Shown piece after piece: positions 7,146 to 15,023 of a stretch of 64,000 nt of DNA. How positions within the stretch are numbered: position 1 is the stretch's first letter; each line of letters begins with the position of its first letter. The notes under the pieces were generated by a model. That model made no database searches. It worked only from the letters and a program-made list of their open reading frames with translations, and had not been told where the DNA came from. Made by a program: the position numbers and the translations under genes. Source of the stretch: Sphingomonas sp. PP-F2F-A104-K0414 (GTDB lineage Bacteria; Pseudomonadota; Alphaproteobacteria; Sphingomonadales; Sphingomonadaceae); the NCBI RefSeq assembly GCF_004340945.1, contig NZ_SLYD01000003.1, positions 1-64,000 of the forward strand. Reading direction: 5' to 3'.

Positions 7146-8339
7146 ATGACGCCGTTCGCTATCAAACAGATAACGTTGAAAGACATCGGGCCATTTGATG
7201 AGCTTGAGCTTGATTTGCCCGTGGAACCAGGAATCACCCTGATTTGTGGAGATAACGGTATTGGAAAATCCACAATCCTTGAAACGCTAGCTTTCTCCTT
7301 CTCGCCCTCGGGAAATCAGCGACTAAAGAAAAAAGCAGGATCAGATACGGGGAGCCTAGGCATAGTAGTGTCCAATGGCGGCAACATCCTCCAGCAGGTT
7401 GCGACTATTAATTCGTTCGGACCAGACGAAACTACCTACAGCCATGTGTTTCCGAGCTTCTCAAAGTTCGTCATTAATGTGAGAACTGCGCGTGATTTTT
7501 CCTACATCAGAAGAGATGCTTTAACGCGAGATCCAAGCGCTGACGACTATACTGCATCGGTCAGGGTGGCATCAGGAATCGACGGACACGAAATTAAAGC
7601 TTGGTATTCAAATCGGTTCCTTTTAGCCCCTCATTCAGTTCAGGGAGGTTGGACAGATGCAATGAAAGAAAATCTGCAGGCGGCAACCTCATACTTTGCG
7701 ATACTTGACCCATCCGTGAGTTTATCTTCAGTTGACGTGGCTACGTTCGACATAATGGTAAAAACACCCTCCGGTATAATCCCGTTTGAGTATTTGTCCT
7801 CCGGCTTTAGATCTGCTTATATATTGTTGTTGGGAATTCTGAAAGAGATTGAATTCCGCGGCATCGGAGTTTCAGCTTCCGAATTTGCTGGTATAATTCT
7901 AATAGATGAGATTGATCTTCATCTTCATCCTACGTGGCAGCGTAAGATTGCGAAGGTGTTGCGAGCGGCTTTTCCATTAGCGCAAATAATAGCCACAACT
8001 CACAGTCCTCACGTGATACAAACAGCGATGGCGTCAGAAGTCTGTGCGCTAGTTCGAGGTGAAGATGGTGTGGTGAGCAAGCGGCACTTACCATCTGCGA
8101 AATACGGGTTTATGGGATGGACATTAGACGAGGTGCTGGAAGATGTCATGGGCGTACCTGACACGAAAAGTAGCGCATACCGTTTAGCAGTTGAAGACTT
8201 TGACAGAGCAATTTCATCGGATGATCCGAACGCTGCCATACTCGCTTTGGAGGTTCTGCGGGAGATGTTGCACCCCGGTAATCCGTACCGTAAACTGATT
8301 GAAATTGAAGCTTCCACGATCATCGGTAACGTCGGATGA
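7146..8339 (+). CDS. AAA/ABC-type ATPase, PtuA-like (Septu-type defence)
   Basis: A 397-aa ATPase of the AAA_15/AAA_21 (SMC/ABC-like) group. Walker A is GDNGIGKST at 35-43; an ABC-type signature SSGF lies near 215; Walker B is ILIDEID with D254-E255; the switch motif ATTHSPH is near 285. The last base of ATG and the stop overlap the next gene (ATGA), so ATPase and HNH nuclease are translationally coupled. This pairing is the hallmark of Septu, in which PtuA forms the ATPase scaffold and PtuB the nuclease. The insert between Walker A and signature is short and the protein is smaller than classical PtuA, so it may be a variant. AT-rich codon use sets it apart from the chromosome. No reverse transcriptase is nearby, so it is not a retron-linked copy. 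Confidence 0.82.
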   Translation: MTPFAIKQITLKDIGPFDELELDLPVEPGITLICGDNGIGKSTILETLAFSFSPSGNQRLKKKAGSDTGSLGIVVSNGGNILQQVATINSFGPDETTYSHVFPSFSKFVINVRTARDFSYIRRDALTRDPSADDYTASVRVASGIDGHEIKAWYSNRFLLAPHSVQGGWTDAMKENLQAATSYFAILDPSVSLSSVDVATFDIMVKTPSGIIPFEYLSSGFRSAYILLLGILKEIEFRGIGVSASEFAGIILIDEIDLHLHPTWQRKIAKVLRAAFPLAQIIATTHSPHVIQTAMASEVCALVRGEDGVVSKRHLPSAKYGFMGWTLDEVLEDVMGVPDTKSSAYRLAVEDFDRAISSDDPNAAILALEVLREMLHPGNPYRKLIEIEASTIIGNVG

Positions 8340-9079
8340 TCCAGTTAAGTCGACCAGCCTCACCTCCTGAATTAGACGAGCCTACTGTGACCGCTCTCAC
8401 TACGGAGTTCGTTAATACCGGCACGAGTGTTTGGAACACTCCTAGTATTAGAAGTGGCTTATTGAACAGTTCTAATTCTAAATGTGCTTTCTGCGAAACG
8501 AAGCTTGATGAGGAATCGAAATATATGGAAGTTGAACACTTCCGATGTAAGCGCGACTTTCCTGATATGGTTGTTGACTGGGATAATTTACTGCCAGCTT
8601 GCAAGCGCTGTAACGTACGAAAAGGCGGGTATAATGTTGATATGGAGGGAATGATTGTGAACCCGTTTGACGTTGATCCCCGCAACCACATGTTTTTGTA
8701 TAATTTCAGATTAAGAAGCCGAGACGTAGTTGGGCGCTCGACGATCGATACTCTCTATCTGAACCAATCGGATCGCTTAGTTGCAGTGAGATCGAGCATT
8801 GGGGAGGCAGTCGCTTCGGCTCTTGAACGCATACGGGAATATCTCGAAGATTATATTGCCGGTCAAAAGACGGTTCGGCAACAAAACCGAATTATTCGCG
8901 GAATAGAAAAGTTGCTTGTGGAGTCGAGCCCTCAGGCGGAGTACAGCGCCACAACCTCAACGGTTTTGTTCGGCGATCCAGACTTCAGTTGGATCCGTGA
9001 GAGACTGCAAGAGCGAGGTCTTTGGGATTCGCTAGTCTTACAAGAGGGTATTGCACGAGCTTGCGCGATGCTCCCGTAA
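8336..9079 (+). CDS. HNH endonuclease, PtuB-like (Septu-type defence)
   Basis: A 247-aa HNH nuclease. Zinc-binding and catalytic features are visible: C50-x2-C53, E67-H68 in EVEHF, N84 in DNLLP, and C89-x2-C92-N in CKRCN followed by RK. After the nuclease core come VNPFDVDP and TIDTLYLN, segments shared by HNH proteins paired with AAA ATPases. It overlaps the upstream ATPase gene by four bases. In Septu the nuclease acts on nucleic acid after phage sensing through the ATPase; target here is unknown. Same AT-rich composition as its partner, so the two moved together. C-terminal residues about 160-247 are helical and may bind the ATPase. Confidence 0.85.
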   Translation: MIQLSRPASPPELDEPTVTALTTEFVNTGTSVWNTPSIRSGLLNSSNSKCAFCETKLDEESKYMEVEHFRCKRDFPDMVVDWDNLLPACKRCNVRKGGYNVDMEGMIVNPFDVDPRNHMFLYNFRLRSRDVVGRSTIDTLYLNQSDRLVAVRSSIGEAVASALERIREYLEDYIAGQKTVRQQNRIIRGIEKLLVESSPQAEYSATTSTVLFGDPDFSWIRERLQERGLWDSLVLQEGIARACAMLP

Positions 9080-9372
9080 GATCCGCCGAAAAACCCCTTC
9101 ACTGCATCAATATAGTCGGGCGCGCCCGCGCGTCCGAAAATATCGGCTCAGAACCTAACAGCCCGAGAAACAGCACCGCCTCCGGCTATTCCGCTCCTGT
9201 CGCCTTTTGCCAATTTGGTCTCTCGGGTACTTGGCCGGAAGCGACATAAATCCAAGTCGGGAATAGGTCGGGACTCTCGGTTCCCTTTGTGTCCCTTCTG
9301 TTCCGCTCAAGTCCGCGAAACGGTCGCTTGCGCTCGCCAGAAACGGCGGTATTACGCGGTTATCCCGAGAGG
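9080..9372. other. Intergenic region between the defence pair and tRNA-Val
   Basis: These 293 bases have no convincing gene on either strand; a minus-strand frame here is partly the antisense of the tRNA. No T-rich hairpin terminator is clear after the HNH gene. The stretch probably contains the right boundary of the accessory block, but I found no repeat of the tRNA 3' end elsewhere in 1-9079 that would mark an attachment site. Confidence 0.4.
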
Positions 9373-9448
9373 GGGCGATTAGCTCAGTTGGTAGAGCGTC
9401 TCGTTTACACCGAGAATGTCGGCGGTTCGAGCCCGTCATCGCCCACCA
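9373..9448 (+). tRNA. tRNA-Val (anticodon UAC)
   Basis: A 76-nt tRNA with acceptor GGGCGAT/ATCGCCC, D arm with AGCTCAGTTGGTAGAGC, anticodon stem TCTCG/CGAGA around loop TTTACAC (anticodon TAC, reading GUA), T arm with GGTTCGAGCCC and encoded 3' ACCA. It lies at the right edge of the accessory region, with ordinary chromosomal genes after it. tRNA genes often serve as integration sites, but here the accessory DNA is on the 5' side, which is not the usual side. Confidence 0.97.
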
Positions 9449-9453
9449 CCTTC

Positions 9454-10014
9454 CTACAGCTCGCGGACCAGCCGCATAGCGACCGCGATCCAGGCCGGGT
9501 CCGCGATGGCCAGCGGGTGCGTGCCGGTGCCCGGCGGCAACAGCGTCACGCTGCCTTCGCACCCTGTGAGGCGCCCGAACGCGAACCGCCCAGCCGGTTG
9601 CGGGACGAGCACGTCGCGGTTGATCGCGGTGGCGAAGTTTTCCGGCGCCAGCATCGCGCACCAGATCACGTCGCCCGCGCGGTAGTCGCCGATCCCGCTC
9701 GCCACCGTCACCGCGATCTGGCCCGGCGCGACCTGCGGTGGAGGCACGGTCGTGGTCCGGCGCGGCGCATGGACGCCGCGGCCGTCGAGGATCGCGGTGA
9801 CAGGCAGGTCGGCGCGGTCCGGCAACGTCACCAGATCGCTCGCCTCGACGCCCAGCGCCGTGGCGATCCGATTGAGCCAGCCGACCGACACGGTGCGCGT
9901 GCCCGTTTCCAGCCGGCCGATCGTCTGCGCGGTTGTCGGCGGAACACAGCGCCGTGCGACATCCTCCAATGTCAGGCCCCTGGCGCGGCGGACTTCGCGA
10001 ATGGCAGTGATCAT
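9454..10014 (-). CDS. XRE-family transcriptional regulator with S24-like C-terminal domain
   Basis: A 186-aa protein from ATG 10014. Residues 1-58 form an XRE helix-turn-helix (IREVRRARGLTLEDVARRC, then TIGRLETG). The C-terminal half resembles the S24/LexA-like beta fold (AGDVIWCAML, NRDVLVPQPAGRFAFGRL) without an obvious Ser/Lys protease pair. Such proteins often repress phage or stress genes, but this one sits beyond the tRNA next to a chromosomal gene. The frame stays open to 10212, but the extra residues overlap the divergent neighbour and look non-coding. No strong Shine-Dalgarno sequence is seen at 10014. Confidence 0.75.
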   Translation of the reverse strand: MITAIREVRRARGLTLEDVARRCVPPTTAQTIGRLETGTRTVSVGWLNRIATALGVEASDLVTLPDRADLPVTAILDGRGVHAPRRTTTVPPPQVAPGQIAVTVASGIGDYRAGDVIWCAMLAPENFATAINRDVLVPQPAGRFAFGRLTGCEGSVTLLPPGTGTHPLAIADPAWIAVAMRLVREL

Positions 10015-10072
10015 TGCACGGTGATCATCGGAAGGCTCCAAACCAGATGGGTTATTCCTCTGTCCTACAACC

Positions 10073-10591
10073 ATGTCGATATGGCAACCGGCGCAAGTGA
10101 CGTGGAGCGACAACGGGAGACGGCGGATGCGCGAATTGGTGGAACGATCGATCGATTCGGAGGGCGTTCCGCAGCCATCGGGCGCGCGGCGTGGGCGGAT
10201 GGTCACTGTCAATCTGGCCGAATCGCCGCTCGGGTGGCTGCGGTCGCGCGGACTCGTCGATGCACGGCAGTTCGCAGCGGGGGAGCAGTTGCGCGCGGAT
10301 TACGAACGCGCGTCGATCGCGCCGAGCGTAACGATGCGCTGGGTCGAGCGAGTCGATGGAGGCGGGCATGATGGGCTAGATCCAACGTCCGCGCAGATCG
10401 CGGCGAAACGCCGGTTCGACACCGCGATCGCGGCGGCGGGGCCGGGGCTCGCGGATATCCTGTGGCGCGTGGTCTGCGCGGGGGAGGGGCTGCCCGCGGC
10501 GGAGAAGGCGCTGCACTGGCCGGCGCGGGCAGGGCGGCTGGTGTTAACGCTCGCACTCGACCGCCTGGCCGCGCATTACGGGATTGGGTAG
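10073..10591 (+). CDS. DUF6456-domain protein
   Basis: A 172-aa protein divergent from the XRE gene. Its C-terminal part (about 95-172) has the conserved features of DUF6456, found almost only in alphaproteobacteria: AAKRRFDTAI, ILWRVVCAGEGL and LALDRLAAHYGI. The N terminus carries RRMRELVERSIDSEGVP, a basic segment that may contact DNA; these proteins are often annotated as helix-turn-helix regulators. ATG 10130 (MRELVER) is an alternative start. Function unknown. Confidence 0.75.
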   Translation: MSIWQPAQVTWSDNGRRRMRELVERSIDSEGVPQPSGARRGRMVTVNLAESPLGWLRSRGLVDARQFAAGEQLRADYERASIAPSVTMRWVERVDGGGHDGLDPTSAQIAAKRRFDTAIAAAGPGLADILWRVVCAGEGLPAAEKALHWPARAGRLVLTLALDRLAAHYGIG

Positions 10592-10612
10592 TAGGCGGCG
10601 AACTATTCGATC

Positions 10613-10736
10613 CCCCCGCAAGGGGGAGGTGGCGCCGAAGGTGACGGAGGGGGAGGACGCGCAACGGACGTGCTCCCTTTCCTCCCCTCCGTCTGGCAAG
10701 GGCCAGCCACCTCCCCCCTTGCGGGGGAGGATCGTG
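10613..10736. repeat. Paired palindromic repeat, family D (CCCCGCAAGGGGGAGG)
   Basis: Two inverted copies: CCCCGCAAGGGGGAGGTGGC near 10616 and its complement ending near 10735, each linked to a smaller inverted motif (GACGGAGGGGGAGGA versus CCTCCCCTCCGTC). The arms could form a long cruciform. The same family recurs at 21600, 31712, 49270 and 63077. The rest of the gap to 10884 shows nothing else. Confidence 0.85.
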
Positions 10737-10884
10737 AGGTCGACGATCCGGGCCGCGGGTTTCTTGTGGCCGATATTAAGGGCCGGCAGCGAAGTCCTTC
10801 GCCTAGTCTCCCCACGAACAGGACTACACTCGCGCTCCGATCCGCCCGCTCGCTTTGCCGGCCACCCGGCACTAAGTGGCAGGC

Positions 10885-11823
10885 ATGCGCTTCGACCTCA
10901 TCAAATGCCACGGCTCTGGCAACGACTTCCCCCTGATCGACGCGCGGGCGTCGACGCTGAATGACGCAGCCTGGGCAGTCGTCGCGCGCGCCCTCGCGGA
11001 TCGCGACGGGCCGGTCGGTGGCGACGGGCTGCTTCTGCTCACCGGCGGGGACGAGACACGCGCATTCGGCATGCGGATGTTCAACTCCGACGGCAGCGAA
11101 TCCGAAACGTGCCTCAACGGCCTGCGGTGCGTCGCGCGCGCCGGGTTCGCGGCGACCGGCGCGGAAACCGCAACGGCTTTGCTCAAGACCAGCGATGCAA
11201 TCGTCGTGCACGACGCCGACATCGCGCCGGGCGTGTTCACCGTGCGCGAGATTGCGGGGCCGGCGTCGCTCGACGTCACCGCGTGGCCGATGGAGGTCGG
11301 CGCGGATTGCATCGTCGACACGCCGATCGCGGGCCTGCCGACCGCCCGCGCCTTCACCGCCGTCGCCATGCCGAACCCCCATCTCGTGACCTTCGTTGAT
11401 GCGATCGACGAAGACGAACTCGTTCGCGTCGGCGAAGCATGCGAGGCGGCCCCCGACTGGCTTCCCAACCGCGCGAACGTCAGCTTCGTCGAGGTCCGTG
11501 GCGCGGATCTGTTCGTCCGCACCTTCGAACGCGGGGTCGGTCTCACCGACAGCTGCGGCAGCGCGATGGCGGCGTCGACCTATGCCGCGTGCCTGACCGG
11601 GCGGATCGCCTACGACACGCCGACCACCGTCTTCAACAAGGGCGGGCTCGTCCGCGCCGAGGCGAGCGAGGCGGCGATGGTCACGCTGTCGGGCAATGCG
11701 ACGTTCGAATGGCGCGGGTCGATCAACGTTGATCTCGCGACGGCGACGGCAAGCGACCTGACGATCGCGGAGCATCACGATGACGAGATCGCGGCGTGGA
11801 ACAGGCTGATCGCAACGATGTGA
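10885..11823 (+). CDS. dapF: Diaminopimelate epimerase-like protein (DapF fold), divergent active site
   Basis: A 312-aa protein of the DapF family, whose classical members interconvert LL- and meso-diaminopimelate using two cysteines. The start MRFDLIKCHGSGNDF matches the DapF N terminus; an upstream in-frame start at 10876 adds three residues. The first cysteine is C76 in ETCLNGLRC, where classical enzymes have CGNG; the second is in GLTDSCGSAM, where they have TxACGTGA. Both catalytic cysteines are kept, but the loops around them are changed. It may still be the lysine/peptidoglycan enzyme of this strain, or a paralogue acting on another amino acid. It stands alone between a repeat and the fasciclin gene. 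Confidence 0.75.
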   Translation: MRFDLIKCHGSGNDFPLIDARASTLNDAAWAVVARALADRDGPVGGDGLLLLTGGDETRAFGMRMFNSDGSESETCLNGLRCVARAGFAATGAETATALLKTSDAIVVHDADIAPGVFTVREIAGPASLDVTAWPMEVGADCIVDTPIAGLPTARAFTAVAMPNPHLVTFVDAIDEDELVRVGEACEAAPDWLPNRANVSFVEVRGADLFVRTFERGVGLTDSCGSAMAASTYAACLTGRIAYDTPTTVFNKGGLVRAEASEAAMVTLSGNATFEWRGSINVDLATATASDLTIAEHHDDEIAAWNRLIATM

Positions 11824-11908
11824 AACGCGGCTGCATCATTCTTCCGATCCGGCCGTATCTTTCCACGAAAGCGTCGGACGACCGGCGCCGTGCAGGAGAG
11901 AGAAAGCC

Positions 11909-12463
11909 ATGAATCACGTGTTTCGTACCGCGATCGTCGCCGCCGCCATCGCCGTCAGCGGTAGCGCGATCGTCGCCGCCCCGACCAACCCGAAGGTCGG
12001 CGGCGCCGCGATGTACCCGACCAAGACGATCGTCGAGAACGCCGTCAATTCGAAGGATCACACGACGCTGGTCGCCGCGGTCAAGGCCGCCGGCCTGGTC
12101 GAGACGCTGTCGGGCCCGGGGCCGTTCACCGTGTTCGCGCCGACCAACGCCGCGTTCAAGAAGCTGCCGGCCGGCACCGTCGACACGCTGCTCAAGCCCG
12201 AGAACAAGGCGCAGCTCGCCAGCGTCCTGACCTATCACGTCGTCCCCGGCACGATCACCGCCGCCGATATCGCCGCCAAGGCGAAGGCGAACGGCGGCAC
12301 CGCGACCTACACCACCGTGCAGGGCGAGCCGCTGATGTTCAAGAAGTTCGGCACCGGCTGGGGCATCATGGACGGCAAGGGCCACAAGGGCCGCATCACG
12401 ATCGCCAACGTCATGCAGTCGAACGGCGTGATCCACGTCATCGACACGGTGATGCTGCCGTAA
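11909..12463 (+). CDS. Secreted fasciclin (FAS1) domain protein
   Basis: A 184-aa exported protein. Residues 1-24 form a signal peptide with an Ala-rich end. The rest is one FAS1 domain with the two signature boxes: TVFAPTNAAFKKLP and, at the C terminus, NGVIHVIDTVMLP. FAS1 proteins mediate adhesion or surface interactions; substrate unknown here. A Shine-Dalgarno AGGAGAGAG precedes the start, and strong hairpins follow the stop, so it is likely monocistronic. Confidence 0.92.
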   Translation: MNHVFRTAIVAAAIAVSGSAIVAAPTNPKVGGAAMYPTKTIVENAVNSKDHTTLVAAVKAAGLVETLSGPGPFTVFAPTNAAFKKLPAGTVDTLLKPENKAQLASVLTYHVVPGTITAADIAAKAKANGGTATYTTVQGEPLMFKKFGTGWGIMDGKGHKGRITIANVMQSNGVIHVIDTVMLP

Positions 12464-12483
12464 TCGGCGATTTCGAGAGATAG

Positions 12484-12543
12484 CTGCCGCGTTCCATAAC
12501 GCGGCAGTGGCGTCGGGCCCGTTGCCGAGAGGTGACGGGCCCG
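12484..12543 (+). terminator. Tandem hairpins after the fasciclin gene
   Basis: CTGCCGCGTT-CCAT-AACGCGGCAG (12484-12507) is a perfect 10-bp stem with a 4-base loop. A second stem pairs CGGGCCCGT with ACGGGCCCG ending about 12543, followed by ATTGCGTTTA. Together they probably terminate the fasciclin transcript. Confidence 0.7.
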
Positions 12544-12590
12544 ATTGCGTTTAGGGGCCGCGTAATCCCAGTCCCGTCGTCTCAACCCAC

Positions 12591-12670
12591 GTCATCCTGA
12601 CGAAAGTCAGGATCCAGAGCCGTGAAGGCCGACGCTCGTTACCCTGGATCCTGACTTTCGTCAGGATGAC
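12591..12670. repeat. Paired palindromic repeat, family A (TCCTGAC-GAAA-GTCAGGA)
   Basis: Two inverted copies of TCCTGAC-GAAA-GTCAGGA with outer GTCA/TGAC ends, separated by about 30 variable bases. It fills the gap between convergent genes. Other copies: 25734, 38341 and 45876. Confidence 0.88.
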
Positions 12671-12677
12671 GGACGGT

Positions 12678-13943
12678 TCAGCTGATCAGCAAACCCGCAA
12701 GCGCAGCCGACATCAGGTTCGCGAGGCTCCCCGCCGCCAGCGCCCGCAGCCCAAGCTTGGCGATCATCGGACGCTGGTTCGGCGCGAGGCTGCCCGTCAC
12801 CGCCATCTGGATCGCGATCGACGAAAAGTTGGCGAACCCGCACAGCGAGAAGGTAATGACCGCGATCGTCCGCGCGCTCAGCCCCTGCTGCGTCCCGAGC
12901 GAGATATACGCGACGAACTCGTTCAGCACGATCTTCTGCCCGAACAGCCCGCCGGCGATCCCCGCCTCGCTCCACGGCACGTTGAGCAGGAACATGATCG
13001 GCGCGAAGACATAGCCGAGCAGCCCCTGGAAGCTGAGCCCCGGCAGCCCGATCATGTTGCCAAGCCCGCCAAGCAGCCCGTTCGCGAGCGCCACCAGCGC
13101 AACGAACGCCAGCACCATCGCACCGACCGCAACGGCCAGGCGCACGCCGGTCTGTGCACCCTGGGCTGCGGCCATGATCAGATTGGCAGGCTTTTCCTCG
13201 TCGTGCGTCGCCTGCGGCATCGGTTCGCCCGCCGACGACTCACCGGGCAGATCGCCGAGCGCGAGTTCGCCCTCGGGTGGCATCACGCGGTCGGGCATGA
13301 TGATCTTCGCCATCAGGATTCCGCCCGGCGCCGCCATGAAGCTCGCCGCCAGCAGATAATCGATCCGGATTCCCATCGACGCATACGCCGCGAGGATCGT
13401 CCCCGCGACGCCGGCCATGCCGCTGGTCATCACCGTGAACAGCTGCGCCGGGGTGAGGCCCGCGAGATAGGGCCGGATGACGAGCGGCGATTCGCTCTGG
13501 CCGACGAAGATGTTCGCCGCCGCGCACAGCGATTCGACCTTCGAGACGCCGATGACCTTCTCGATCCCGCCGCCGACCCAGCGCACCACCAGCTGCATGA
13601 TGCCGAGATAATAGAGGATCGAGACGAGGCTGGCGAAGAAGATGATCACCGGCAGCGCGGCGATCGCGAAGCTCTGGCCGCCGATCTCGGGCGTCGCCAT
13701 CTTGCCGAACAGGAATTCGGTGCCCTTCTGCGAATAGCCGAGCAAATTGGCGACCCCGCCCGACATGCTGCCCAGCACGACCTTGCCGATGCTGGAATAC
13801 AGCACGAGCACCGCGATCCCGACCTGCAGCGCGAACGCGGCGCCGACGATGCGCAGGCGGATCGCGCGGCGATCGCTCGACAACAGCACCGCGATGCCGA
13901 GGATGACGGCGATGCCTGCAAGGCCGATGACTAGTCTTTCCAT
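12678..13943 (-). CDS. Concentrative nucleoside transporter (NupC/CNT family)
   Basis: A 421-aa inner-membrane protein with about 8-10 hydrophobic helices. CNT landmarks are present: a Gly-rich GSMSGGVANLLGY region, the QSESPLVIRPYL nucleoside-binding segment (CNT motif G-Q-x-E-x-P) and GFANFSSIAIQ near the end. It imports nucleosides with protons or sodium. The ATG at 13943 (MERLVIG) starts directly with the first membrane helix; the open frame upstream to 14051 adds a non-membrane stretch unlike the family. Confidence 0.9.
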   Translation of the reverse strand: MERLVIGLAGIAVILGIAVLLSSDRRAIRLRIVGAAFALQVGIAVLVLYSSIGKVVLGSMSGGVANLLGYSQKGTEFLFGKMATPEIGGQSFAIAALPVIIFFASLVSILYYLGIMQLVVRWVGGGIEKVIGVSKVESLCAAANIFVGQSESPLVIRPYLAGLTPAQLFTVMTSGMAGVAGTILAAYASMGIRIDYLLAASFMAAPGGILMAKIIMPDRVMPPEGELALGDLPGESSAGEPMPQATHDEEKPANLIMAAAQGAQTGVRLAVAVGAMVLAFVALVALANGLLGGLGNMIGLPGLSFQGLLGYVFAPIMFLLNVPWSEAGIAGGLFGQKIVLNEFVAYISLGTQQGLSARTIAVITFSLCGFANFSSIAIQMAVTGSLAPNQRPMIAKLGLRALAAGSLANLMSAALAGLLIS

Positions 13944-14087
13944 GGACGCCCTGCATTTTTTTGACTGACACGCGCGGCCCCCCGGCTGCGCAAGGGCGGG
14001 ACATGACACGGGCAGGCCGCGCTCGCCAGTTATTTGAGGAGCGCTAGTCATTTGACGGGGCGGCGGTTTTCGCTAGCGTCCCGCGCG

Positions 14088-14735
14088 ATGGACAAACCAC
14101 TTCCCGCGTTCCCGCGTTCGCTCTTCGTTTTCTCGGTGTTGTACGGCGGCATGGTGTGCATCGCCGGCGTGTTGGGGGTGAAACAGGTCGCGCTCGGCCC
14201 GCTCGCGGTCGAGGCGGGGATCTTCGGGTTCCTGCTGCTGGTGGTATTGAGCAGCGCGATCGCCGAACTGCACGGCCAGAAGACCGCGACGTTCCTCGTA
14301 CGCCTCGGGTTCATCCCGCTGCTGGTGTCGGCGGCGCTGATCCACCTGGTGCTGGCGCTGCCGCACGATCCGGGGATGTACCCGCCCGCGGTCGACGCGT
14401 TTCCGGTCGTGGTCGGGCAAAGCTCGCGGATGATGATCGCCGGGCTGATCTCCTACGGGATCTCGCAGACGCTCAACGTGCTGATTTTCTCGAAGCTGTC
14501 GGGCCAGGTCGGCAGCGGCGACGGCAAGCTGGTGTGGCTTCGGGGCATGATCGCGAGCATCATCTCGCAGATCATCGACACGATCTTGTTCATCACCATC
14601 TCTTTCCTGGGGGAGCGGCCGATTCTCGGGCTGATGGAGGGGCAGATGCTCACCAAGGTCGTGCTGTCGATCGTGCTGGTGCCGTTCATGATCACGTTTT
14701 TCGTGCGGCTGGGGCGGCGGCTGGACCGGGTTTGA
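14088..14735 (+). CDS. Queuosine precursor transporter (YhhQ/VUT family)
   Basis: A 215-aa membrane protein with about six helices and family features: SVLYGGMVCIAGVLGVKQV, AIAELHGQKTA, GQSSRMMIAGLISY and RGMIASIISQIIDTILF. YhhQ proteins import queuine or preQ precursors used for tRNA modification. ATG 14088 gives a usual-length protein; the frame open to 14034 adds residues outside the family. No preQ1 riboswitch-like pseudoknot was recognised in the short leader. Confidence 0.88.
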   Translation: MDKPLPAFPRSLFVFSVLYGGMVCIAGVLGVKQVALGPLAVEAGIFGFLLLVVLSSAIAELHGQKTATFLVRLGFIPLLVSAALIHLVLALPHDPGMYPPAVDAFPVVVGQSSRMMIAGLISYGISQTLNVLIFSKLSGQVGSGDGKLVWLRGMIASIISQIIDTILFITISFLGERPILGLMEGQMLTKVVLSIVLVPFMITFFVRLGRRLDRV

Positions 14736-14749
14736 TTTGAAGGCTGCAT

Positions 14750-14845
14750 CCTAGGCCTGTCATCCTTTACGCCGTCCCCCCCAAAGCCCATCCCCCCAAG
14801 CCTGTCACTCCCCAAGCCCGTCACCCCCCCACGCCCGTCACCCCA
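14750..14845. repeat. Degenerate tandem repeat joined to a family B palindrome
   Basis: Four to five imperfect copies of a 15-17 base unit resembling AAGCCCGTCACCCCCC. The last copy merges into the first arm of the family B repeat at 14837. The unit equals the outer edge of that repeat, so the edge seems to have been amplified. Confidence 0.6.
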
Positions 14846-14918
14846 GCGAAAGCTGGGGTCTCCCCCTGGGCGGATGCAGCGGCTCGAACCGGGAGATCCC
14901 AGCTTTCGCTGGGATGAC
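14837..14918. repeat. Paired palindromic repeat, family B (CCCAGCGAAAGCTGGG)
   Basis: GTCA-CCCCAGCGAAAGCTGGGG and its inverted partner AGCTTTCGCTGGGATGAC enclose about 35 bases including GGTTCGAGCC-like text in reverse. Same family at 15977, 16142, 28393 and 47844. Confidence 0.88.
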
Positions 14919-14942
14919 GGATGGGGCCGACGTGGGATGTGT

Positions 14943-14977
14943 CACGCTACGCTACGCCACGCCACGCCACGCCACGC
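14943..14977. repeat. Pentanucleotide tandem array, seven YACGC units
   Basis: Units CACGC, TACGC, TACGC and four more CACGC are consecutive, ending 46 bases before argB. Such arrays can slip in replication; being non-coding, a change would alter spacing of any argB promoter here. Confidence 0.85.
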
Positions 14978-15023
14978 ACGTTCCTCGGATGACGAACCGC
15001 CTGCGACTGGCTAAAGCGCGGGC

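Noticed and set aside
7146..9079. Retron carrying PtuAB effectors
   Set aside because: No reverse transcriptase gene and no msr/msd-like inverted structure is adjacent to the pair.
9155..9661. Minus-strand frame across tRNA-Val
   Set aside because: It is the antisense of the tRNA joined to flanking DNA, a common false ORF.
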